Shown here piece by piece: positions 10,601 to 22,600 of a stretch of DNA of 64,000 nt (position 1 is its first letter; the number at the start of each line of letters is the position of its first letter). The translations under genes were made by a program, and so were the position numbers. Location of the stretch: NCBI RefSeq assembly GCF_000003815.2, contig NC_049979.1, positions 18,614,001 to 18,678,000 on the forward strand, given 5' to 3'. The notes beneath the pieces were generated by a model, which worked only from the letters and a program-made list of their open reading frames with translations, searched no databases and was not told the DNA's origin. Origin of the DNA: Branchiostoma floridae (Eukaryota; Chordata; Leptocardii; Amphioxiformes; Branchiostomatidae).

Positions 10601-13600
10601 TCAGTAAACACAATACATCCACAACATCAGGTATTAATAGTATCCTGACTCGTACACTAAATCAGTGACTCTCTACAAAACTCTAATTTGTGTTCATTCT
10701 ACAAAAAGCAAGATTTTTACACAGATAAGCTGACTGACAGAGAATTACAATCATACAATGTCTGGTCTGGAGGGACATACATTTTACACTTTAGATCACA
10801 TCTGTTTAGCATAATTATGTTTACAAACACAAGTAGAGAATGTTGCAATGTCATCATTGCTGTGTTGAAATCATGAAAATTAAATACTCTTCCCCAGTTA
10901 GTATCACAGTTGTAACTGTCAAGTGTATTGACGTATCAGAATCTTAAAATCTGTGTTTCCCTCACAATTTTAAGATGTAGAAAGCTGCACACATTGTCAA
11001 CCTCACTGCATACATTAAGTACTTTAGTACTGGCAAAGATCCAAGCCAGAGGGATTGCTATGTCTTCAATGGTGGCTTTCAGCTCAAAATACCAGCACAT
11101 CACAGGCACGTACATGTGCATGTAACACATGTGGTTTACGTGTCTAGTATAAATTAGAATAGAGCGCTTGACATTTACATATTCAGAGTTATGCCCACAA
11201 CAACTACATTCTACAAACACACTACCGAATATGGCCATTGGATGAATCGAATAACAAATATAGCATTCAGCATTTGAAGACCAGCCAGGATGGCGACTAT
11301 GGGCAGAAACATGAGGAGTACAAGGCCAACTGCGCCTTCTTAGATGTCAAATGTACCCTGAAGTCCAAACACATACATTTAATGACTATCAAAACAACCC
11401 ATGCTCAATTCCCCTTATATATGATTACCTGAGTGAGGTGTTAGTCTTTCTGAGGGGATCCCACTGTCTAATTTGTAGGTTTCCAGCCCACCAGAGGCCT
11501 CAATTTCTTCCATCTCAATGTCTGGATGCTCGGCCTGAAAGGTAAGGTGATAGGGTAAATGAAGACACAAATAACTCTGAATTTCTGTTGACATACGTTC
11601 CTGTCAAACCTGATGATCTTGAGAGATTCACTGGGTATCTGTTTGATATGTGACCAGGTCATTTCTGAAATATGAGCAGTATTTATTTAGTCATAGTAAG
11701 GACAATCTAATATCTTGCTCACAAGACAGTTACAAATTGGCCTAATCCGCTATCTATGGATACATAACCTGAGCCAATCAATCTAACTCCATATTACATT
11801 TTCCATAACTCTGTGTCTTTCCATGTAATACTAGCCTTGTTTGTTAGGCATCACCTGTTTTCTCACATACATAACCTTTACGTTGTCACATTGGTAGAAT
11901 ACTACACCAAAGAAGGGGAAGCCTAAAATAATAACCCGTATCTGTTTCACCTTTTGGAATAACTAGTGACTACCTCATGGTCAGGGTTTACCACATGAAG
12001 GGAGGTATGAAATATGATAGATGAAGGTGGAACATGATATGAGGAAGCATGGTCAACTGGCATTAATGATGACACTAGGCCAAATGGTTGGTGACATGAG
12101 GGAATGTGGTGAGTAGTGTGGACACTTGGAGTTGATGTTATGTATATTTGATTTGAAACTATTCACCTTATGTAGAAAGAAACCACCTTCAACAAGGCAG
12201 CTCACCTTTGATACCTTTTAGTAAATGGTCATAACGTACATGTAGGCATGTTTTCAGATGACATGAGGAAAAGTGTTACCTTGAGTTTGGTGAGCCTGGT
12301 GTGGTACTTGTACACCCTGTTGAAGACCTCCCCACAGAACCTGTGGAAGTCGTCCAGTTCATCCTGAATGACCACAGCGTCCTCCCCCTCACACTTCTGC
12401 ATCAGGTGCAGACCCAGCGTGTCCAGGTACTCCAGCTTACTGGACAGGAGGTCAATCTCCTGCTGGAATGCCTGGAGTGGTAGGACAGAGGTGGTGAGGA
12501 TTCGGGTTTTAGTCACACAAGCACTAAACTGTGATGGAAGGAAGTCTGGTCTACATAAAGCATTAATACTTCTGCATGACATGTAGACAGCAGCAGATAA
12601 TATAGAGGTTACAGGCTTCTTAAGTTCTATGCTGAGTGGACCATTTGTTGTTCTTAAGGTTTCTGTCAGACTGATAGGAAATGCTGACATTAACCTTCAT
12701 CTGTTTGATTTTGGCAGCCACGTCACAGTCTGAGAAGTGCTCCATGTTGGTGAGCTGAAGGTCCATCTCTGTTAGCCACACCAGCAGGCTTTCCCGAGTG
12801 GTCTCAAACTCCTCCCGCAGACCAAGGGCATGCTTCAACCTGTCAGGAGGGAGATAGTCCAGCAAATGTTACAGGAACATACTTGTCAACACTGTTCATA
12901 ATACTCAAACAATTTGCCTGCTATTACATTGAATGTTTCAAATGGCAGCGAATACATAGTATAACTGTTAAAAAATATGTGAAGCAACTGGCATCTATTG
13001 GCTTGTCAAATTTCAGCTTGAATCAGATGAAATTTCCAAACTAAGCACTACAAAGTCCAAAGGAAGGGATAACAGGTATAATGAGGAATGAAGCAAACCT
13101 TCTGAGGATACAGTTGACTCTCTTGGACAGAGAGTCCCATCTATGGTTGGCATCATGTACCATGCCCTTCAGCTTGTTGGATGTGTCTGTTCTACTCTCC
13201 CTGGCTAACCGCCGGTACTGCTTGTTCAGAAGTTCCAGTTGAGTCAGGCCCTCATGGATTTTTCTTTGGAATGCCTGTAGAATAGATAACAAGTTTACAA
13301 ATCCAGATACTAGTAGTTCCCTACTACAATTCATAATATGAAGCCTTCCTGACTTGCTTACAAATGAATTCTTGGTGGCCATTTTGAAAGATACTTGTTC
13401 AAAGTAGGATTTTTCACCAAACTCGGCATTTAATACTTACTTCGTATTTCTTGACCTCCTCTTTCATGACTGTACAGGTGACATGTCCAGAGTTGGGGTA
13501 GGCTGCAGTCCTCTCGCTCTCCTGCAGCCAGTGTTCAAACCTCTGGTAGTCTTCCTGGAACTTCTGCCATAGCCTCCAGGTCTCCTCAATTCTAAATAGA

Positions 13601-16600
13601 CAGGAAACAATCTTATTAACTTAAACACAGAGAGTTAACAAATACTCAAGGATGGTACACAACACACAAATCCACTTTTCATAGACAAGTTCCCACCTGA
13701 GTCTTCTCTCCATGGACAGAGCACAGATGTTTCTCCACCGCCTGTCCAGTGTGCGTGTGGCTAGCTGGATGGACTCACACTCAGCATCAGTGGCACAGGC
13801 ATCACAGTCATGCAGTAGCACCTCACACAGGTTTAACACAGAGGCAACACCTGTGCTATGTTTCTCTATGTCCTTCTGAAGCTCCTAATGAACAATACGT
13901 GAAGAAATAGGTACATGTAGTAATATAAAAAAAGGAACCCAAAGATGTGACAGTCACTTGCTATAACTAGGTGTGCTTTAACAGTATACAAAACATGTAA
14001 TTTGATCTTTCCTTGTAACTAAATGTATCTGCCTTGTACTTGCATTTTAGGTGTTATAAACACACCTTCATCAGCATTAGAGAAAAGCATCAGTTTTTAA
14101 TGTCTTTAATTGCAGCAGCCATTCATACCTGTTGTTCCTGAAGTTTCCTCTGTATCTCTGTGGCGTCACAGCTCTCATACACCACAGGATGGGACAACAC
14201 CTGCTCGATCTCTGATAACCAGCTCCGAAGGCTGTTCATGTTGTTTTCTAACTGTTGGACAGCTGTCAAAGTTTCTTTCAGCTTCTTGACTCTATAAGCA
14301 AGATGGTATAACACAAACCATGGTGAATTGATTTATAATCATAGACAGTCTGCAGTTACTGTTGCAAAACAACACCACAATGCCAGCAGTTTTCAATTTT
14401 CACATCTCCTAACTTTTACACTACAACCACTTATTATATAAATAGCCCTAGATTTGTGACCTGCAGGGAGCTGGGCCTGTCCACTCTTTAACAGGTGCTA
14501 ATTAGGGTACACTGGCACAACATGACTAAGAGTAAGATGGTGCTACTGCTACATACTCAAAGTTTGATATAGCTAATTCCTTATTGGTTGAAACATTCTT
14601 GAAGGGCAGAAATTAAATGTACTTCTACTTGTCTGAATAGATAAATCTCAAGAGTAAAAGTTTTCAAGCTGGAGGGAACCCTGCTTCAGCATGGTCTGAG
14701 TAACCCTAACCAGCAGCTCAATGGGCTGTTCCCTTGCAGAGGCTGTATGATGTTTTTCCTGTTTGACTGCATTTTTTGTCCCATTGACTCACTTAAGCCG
14801 AACCAGTGAGTGAAACAATAAGAATAGGAGCGGAGACAAATGATTTATGTTTGTGGCCAAAAGGGTGTAACATCTTAATGAAACAATGAATAGAAAATGA
14901 GGTCTATGTGACCTCTAATCTAAAAACAAAACAATGACTCTAAATATGTATGCAGGGCATAGTGTACTAAGTCTAACTTTGAAATTCCTTCTTTTTTTGG
15001 AAAAATATATTAAGCAGAGGTTGGAGCACAGAGGTGATGACAATTGTGACAATAGACTAAATAAAAATGTCGGAACTTGACTGATGATAACATGCTACCA
15101 GTGTTCCTCTCTTAAAGCGTAAAAATGAGTGCCAACAAGGTCCATTCTAAAAGGTTCTATTAACAGTAGCCTGCATGGTTTAGAACAATTCAAACAACCA
15201 AGATGATAGCCTGGTTACCAAACCCCAGCCCGATCTCAAAAGTATCTTTAAAAAAAATGAGGTTGGGGTCTGGTATCCAGGCTACCAAGATGACTGCAAT
15301 GTATTGTGCAAGATGACTGTACTACATGTAACGAACGTTACAGAGTAGTTTTGCTGGTTGCTGACCTTTTTGTGCAATGCAGGCCTGTACAAAATGTACA
15401 ATGTAATACCTTGTAAAACTTCATGCTTTACAATTGCCTGGGGGGACTTAAATTTTCATTAATAAATAATTACAGTTTAACTGACTGGACAAACTGGATG
15501 AATAATTCAGGAGGACCAAATGTCATCCAGAGTAACAGAAATTAATTTCCCCCTGGCGGTTGCCGTGGCGATGGTGAGTGGATGGCCAGGTATCAGCAGG
15601 CTGCCATGCATTGATGATGGATGCCCCACTGCTGCAGCATTGGTCAGGGGAGGGATTAGGGTCCCTCCCTTCCCCTGGGTACTGACCATTCAGGACAAAT
15701 GAATGTGCAAATTGATAATTCCACACCAATTTGGACCTCATCCATCATCCAGCAGGGTGGGACAGAGGGATGACACACCTCTATCTGGTACGTTATGAGA
15801 TAGCTGAGAAAGTTTACTTTTTTATGAACCACTGAGTTAAATGCCCCTCTACACAGGGATATTCTCAATCCAAAAAAATCAATGGCCTTGAAAGACTTGT
15901 TAATGATGACATATGAAACAACTTCAAGAAGTTTTTGCTTCTGTAAATGGGTAGTTGTCATCACCCATATGACAGATCAGAACCAACTGTTCAGGAGGTG
16001 AGGGTGAGGGTGGGGGCAACAAATCCGAAATGCTGTGTTATCCTTTGTCATCAATAATGCAAAATGTTGAGAGAGTATGAACTCTCTAAATCTGGAACAA
16101 ACGACAGATATATGCACTATCTTTTCTGTCTGGTGTAACACTAAACTTCTGTATAAAAGTAGTGCTGATGAATTATTTCTCTTTAATGGACATCTGGTAA
16201 TCATGAATTATTCAGGTAAATTTGAGCGATATTTTTAGAACTTAATCCAGAGTTAATGAAATATGTCTGGGTTTGAGTGTTAAAGAAACTGGATAAAGAC
16301 AGTATAATACTGCCTACATATCAGCCAACAGGACTAGACAAGTGCATATTCAAGGCCCACAAATTTGAATGAGTAACGTACATGTAACAGATATCGCATC
16401 TACTAAGCTTTATATAGCATCTATAAAGCTTAGTCAAATCTGAGAGCTACTTCTTTGTCCAACCATAGTTTCTGCATTGGTGCAAAAACATAATACACAC
16501 AATGTATTAGCTATTTTCTATCATTAATTTTTCGTTGAATTTTAAAACACACATGTTGAATTTGGGACTCTCTGGATCAGATCTTAAGTTGTTAATTGAC

Positions 16601-19600
16601 ATCTGGACAGAGTTATTATATAGTAACCTTTACATTCTGATCAACATGGCATTTTCTCATGGCTCCCCATACTTTCCATAGCCCTGCAGAAAAGTCATTG
16701 CCATAATGGTAGTTGCTTGTAATGAACAAAGTTTCATTAACTCCAATATTCTCTCTACATGTTTGGAAATACAAACAATGAGCAGACCTCGCCTTGTACA
16801 ATATCTCCAACCCTACTTCATCCTGATTAATAGTCAGCATGAACTTTAGGAACAAACTGCTAATAGACACATGACTGAATAACAAGAATTACACCATTAA
16901 TCCAAATTCATTACAGGCAATTACACTAAATCTCTGATAACAACTCAATTACAGTGCTAGCTGCCAAGACTATATAAATCAACCCTTCTGCAGCAAACCT
17001 GCAAAGTGTAATCCTTCATTTAGCTCATGATAATACAATAGATACACAAGCAATACACATCTTTAATGCCTATCACACAAATGTGTATTCACCAATTTAC
17101 ACACTGTAACTAATGAAGAAAGCTGTGAAGTACAATAGTGAGAATAATTGGGCCAATCATTTGACTACAAGGGGTGATTTATGGCGCAATAAAACTTCAC
17201 AGATTGTCTTGACAGGTCTTATTAAATGAAACTTTTAATTCCAATGACCATAAATTCTATGTTTTAATTTAAATGGAAAATCATATTTGCCAGAATTGAC
17301 CTATTTGAGCAGGAGGTTTGTCTCTGGCATTCAGATGTGATGTAGGGGGGAAGGAACAATCTGGGAGATTTATGATGAGAGTCCATCCCATTTTCTTCTT
17401 TCCATGGTGGAATAAAGGGCTTTCCATGGGGGATGGAGACCACATTAATCTGGCCACCTCTCATGTGTGACTCGGCTGTCAGGCCCAAAGCAGGCAGGAT
17501 TTACCATGTGTCACAGATCCAACCTCTTCTGAATGGGATCCAACAATGTTACCAGGAGATGGAGAAAAATAATCTGGGCTGTTTCATCATCAAGCCCNNN
17601 NNNNNNNNNNNNNNNNNNNNNNNNNNNNNNNNNNNNNNNNNNNNNNNNNNNNNNNNNNNNNNNNNNNNNNNNNNNNNNNNNNNNNNNNNNNNNNNNNNNN
17701 NNNNNNNNNNNNNNNNNNNNNNNNNNNNNNNNNNNNNNNNNNNNNNNNNNNNNNNNNNNNNNNNNNNNNNNNNNNNNNNNNNNNNNNNNNNNNNNNNNNN
17801 NNNNNNNNNNNNNNNNNNNNNNNNNNNNNNNNNNNNNNNNNNNNNNNNNNNNNNNNNNNNNNNNNNNNNNNNNNNNNNNNNNNNNNNNNNNNNNNNNNNN
17901 NNNNNNNNNNNNNNNNNNNNNNNNNNNNNNNNNNNNNNNNNNNNNNNNNNNNNNNNNNNNNNNNNNNNNNNNNNNNNNNNNNNNNNNNNNNNNNNNNNNN
18001 NNNNNNNNNNNNNNNNNNNNNNNNNNNNNNNNNNNNNNNNNNNNNNNNNNNNNNNNNNNNNNNNNNNNNNNNNNNNNNNNNNNNNNNNNNNNNNNNNNNN
18101 NNNNNNNNNNNNNNNNNNTGAGCGTAATGAGGAAACTTGCCAGCGATCAAGGCCGACATGTACGCTTCACGCCCGACTGACTCGGCAGCAACAATCTGCC
18201 ATGGAGCTGTTGCACAAATTACCTCCAGATTGGTGTCAGCTTCATTAACTCAATGACCTCTTTGACATTCAAAGTTTTTGATTTACAATATGGTCCACCT
18301 TCATAAATTCAGATACCTTTCATCATTTTTAGCATGGTTCCTATAAATAGCATATATACCAGAGCTTGAGCCATTAAACTGTAAATCTACTTTACTATAT
18401 TTATTACACCATAAATTGACAAGTTTAGGGGCAACTTTGACACCAATGTACAACATGCAAATGCATAAATTCCTCTTCAATTCCATCATTATTCTTGTCA
18501 TAGGCATTTTGTAACAAAAGCAGAATCACAGTGCCCCCTATCACTTGAAGCAATTATTGCAGCTCCTAATTCAGCAAGTACATGTAACAGTACAACACAT
18601 GTTGTCATAATATGTGTTACAAAACGTGTTTGATACAAGTGGGAGTTGTAAAAAAACTACTGTAACAGTAGGATTCATGCTTTGATGTACTTTTTGTATT
18701 CATTGCATTGAATTTAATTTTTTCCAGTTTTTTAAAATTCAGATATTGAATAATATGTAAAAGTATGACAACAAAATACACAAAAAGTAAGTAGAATTTG
18801 TTCTTTATCTCTGAAATTCGTTGAGTATCTTTCGAACCCAGCAGTGACACAAGCGTGACACAAGTGCAGTGAGAGTGCACCTTTACACACTGTAACATGG
18901 CATAACAATCAGTTCTGTAATTGCTGTTAGTATATTAGTACAGGATGCATTATGAAAGTATTGGTCATCTCCCACCTGGGCAAAAGTGTGGTGAGATCCA
19001 CAGCTTGAGGTGTAACTTCCCTCAAACACAGGAGAGATGGAAAGTTGGGATGAGAAATCATAGTGCCTACCTTGCAGATATGCATCTCTCTCTGCAGCTC
19101 ATCGTGATTGGATGGCACATCTTGAGTCAGGAGACGTTTGATGTCTCTCAGCCAGGCTAGGCACCCCTCAATGTCATCCTCACAGTCGCTCCAGGACTGG
19201 GGTGGGGCAAAATATAGTCAGTCAGCCATTCAGCAAGTGAAAGGCAATGTGAAAGTGTAATGTTCAGAGCATATCATGCAGAATGAGCTGACAGGCTGAG
19301 AACTTCACAGTTTCTTTCAAATTCAAAAAATTCACAATATCTTTTTTTGTACTTTTGTTACAGTCATTGAAGTAAAATACATGCATAACTTGTTACATGG
19401 ACAAATTTGATTTGCATGTTGAATATACATACTACTGGTACTGTAACATAAATCAATGAATTATCAAAGGCAGTAAAAAGTGTCACTACTCTCTTTGATA
19501 TGGCTTGACAACTACTGATGATATCTTTTATTACCAGTTTTACCTGAAGTAATGACTCCAGTTGGTGTCTTTTGTGGTCCAGTGAATCACTGATGTCATT

Positions 19601-22600
19601 CCACTCCTTCTGGATATCAGTCAGCTCCCTTTCAAGAGCTCCCTCTACCTGTTTGTCTGAGACCTGCATCAGTTCTTCAGCTGTCTGCACCAGGGAGAGG
19701 TAGGTTGGCTCCTGAGCTGTAACCTTCTTCAGGGATGCCTGCAGTTGATAACAAGACAGTTTTAATCACCACTAAGGCCATGCTAACCCTGGCACTATAT
19801 GCTATCAGTATACATTTTCTGATATTTTTTTCAATCTAAAGCATGTATCTGCTCATTTTGCAGCTGCATTGCTCGATTTACAGCATGGTTGAAAGCTTTT
19901 TTTTTCAAACAGCCAAAAATTGATGCACGTGCAGATATCATTCATATAATCAAATTAACATGGCCTACGATGAAAAATGTCCCAAACCACTCATCAAAAC
20001 TGAAATGCTCCACTGACTTTGGGCGGGGTCACAAATGACATTGATCTCTGAGACTTGTCTATTTAAGACATTGGCAAAGATTATACAATTCCCTACCTCT
20101 ACATGACAACCAGCTAAACATTGTAAATGAAAAAAAGAACTACAGCCAGACAGCAACTCTTGATAACAAACAACTTTAGACTGTATAAAAATCTCCTACC
20201 TCCACATCTTCCAACATGGCCCTGACTCTCTCCAGGGAGAGTGAAGAGAACTCATACTGTGCTATCTCATGTTTCATCTCCACCATCCAGGGCAGGACCT
20301 TGGTCCTCAAGGACCTGCAGGGACAAAACAAGCAGAGATAATGTTAACATTGCAGCTGTGTGATCATCTAAGGTAACAGCCTTGAAAATATCCTGGAATG
20401 TGTCACATGTTTTTTGTACTATATGACAATATAATATAATATTATAATAATATAACGCAATATTCTGTGCTCATGACATCAGTACATGTCAGTTTTGTCA
20501 CATGTTTGTTTGCATAATGGATTTATTTCATTTTAGGAAGTACATGTACTGACTTGTAGAGCTGCCACTGCTGGATGCGATAGTCGATGACCTGTTTTCC
20601 CTCTCGTCAGAACTCCTGAGGACGTTCTGCCATTGGTCCCTCAGCAGGGTGAGGCGCTGCTGCAGGTCCTCCTCAGGGTCCTCCAGGACCTCCTCCGGCA
20701 TGATGCGCTGGCCGTCCGACACGATGGAGTGCAGAATCTGCTGACGGCTGAACAGATCGGCTTGGAAAATCTACAATAGTAGATCAACACGTATCAGTTT
20801 ACTGAATGGTAATTGACAAAGACGATGTAGTGTGGCTATACAAGGATTTCTAGAATTATAGCAACAACAAAAATACAGTCATACAGTCATAAAATACATG
20901 TAGGTAAGCTCAAAAAGTGTACTTGATGGTAAAACAAGTTATGCAACAGCTGGTAGAGCAAAAGAGGTACTCTTTTGAATGTACTGTTGCCTGACCTCAT
21001 AAGCCTTCTGCTGCTCTAACAGGCCTTCATAGTTGCCAGCTATGTCCACAGCCAGGTCCTTCTCTGTCTGGGCCAGGAACAGCATCCATGTCTCACACTT
21101 CTGGGCAAAGTTCTGCTTATCTAGCATGATGCCTGGAAACGGAAGGGCAGTAAAGAGACATTATGGCATGACTCACACAAGTATCTGATTACTCATTAGT
21201 CAAAAGAGTATCATCATACAATGTAGATGAACACGAGTCCTAATTCTACTGGATGCTAGCATGCTTATGTGGAATTCTTCTACAATTCAAAACTGACCAA
21301 TCAACAAAACCAGGCCCCGATGGAACAACTAATGTCTTGTTTCATTTATTGATGTTGATGCATTTGCTTATAAAGAAGGTTTCCTTACCCTGCATGGTCC
21401 TGTACTTGTCTGACATGAGAGTTGACATGTTGTACCAGCGCTGGTTCAGATCTCGCAGGCTTTTAGCCTCGTCCTCCCCCAGGGCCAGCCTGTAGCCAAG
21501 ACTGTTCAGATCCTCCAGCTGCCCTGAGTAGTTGTTGAATTTCAGCATCTGGGTCTGTGGAGGGACAGGAACAGGGTTTTAACACATCTATTTTGAAAAA
21601 AAAAGCTATATTACATGCATATCATTGAAGAGGTTGATAATATGTATCACCGTAATTAGTTCTCATGCCTTGAGACTTTGTAAGGACAAGACTTTACAAC
21701 ATCATAGTTTATACATGGCACAGTCTTCCAACACTAGGCTAGGCTTGCAACAAATTGTTACATACACAAAGCAGTCTATCAAAAACTCTTGTATTGGTTT
21801 CTTTTCAAAGCAGGACTAAGAAACAGGCTGAAAAAAAATTGGTTTACTTTTTATGTGATGTAAAATGCTGTTCACAATACCAAACATGATGCCACATGTG
21901 TTGTTTACATACATGTTGTATCTTTAAAGTGGGCCAGTATCTGTCAAACCACACCATATCATTATCTGTGATGAGATAAAACACTGTTGCCCCAGGTGCT
22001 GGTGCCATCATTGCTTACTTATCAGGCCCATTACATGCTCTAAAAACTTTCATAAACTTTGTACCATCAGCATTTCTTAAGACACTACAGGTTTTATGAA
22101 AATCTTCTCCGTAAATTGTCAAAATACCCTTAAATGATGCTTTAATTGACAAGACAATGTGATGAGCATGCCAAGAATCTAACAACATTAGTGTTTCCAC
22201 TTAGTGATGAAAAGCCTTAAAGTGACCTAACATATAATTTTGCAGGGTCCAGATTGTACTGTAGGCTAACTATCCATTAGAGCCAGGTGGTGGTTAAGCA
22301 TAGCTGGGTGCACCCTAGGAGATTTTTCGAGTGTTGGCATTAGGGGCATTAGGCAAGAAGATGTTTATACCATAGGGGACACTAACACACAATGTTTAAA
22401 CCATGTTGACAGAAATGATTTCAAAGCTATAGGAAATACAGGCAACTGTCACAACCTGTGCAAGTTTGATCTGTAGACTTTATCAATGTCAATCCTGGCT
22501 AGACTGCAGGTGGTGGATTTTAACAGGTCATTTACACTCCTTAATGACAGTTGTAACCTGGAGGATTGGGTCAATGCATTCCCCAGGAGATTACAGTGTG

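Larger units (their letters stand above)
14292..19070 (-). other. SYNE: 4.8-kb nesprin intron with assembly gap; one exon presumed missing
   Basis: Flanking exons do not join: 19071-19196 leaves in phase 0, 14129-14291 must be entered in phase 2. The visible sequence shows no spectrin-like frame. Contents: an inverted-repeat element at 15207-15284, GC-richer unique stretches near 15500-16020 and 17330-17597, and the gap at 17598-18118. Confidence 0.7.

Noticed and set aside
17433-18248. Long open frames across 17433-18248 on both strands
   Set aside because: They exist only because N codons do not encode stops; the region is the assembly gap.
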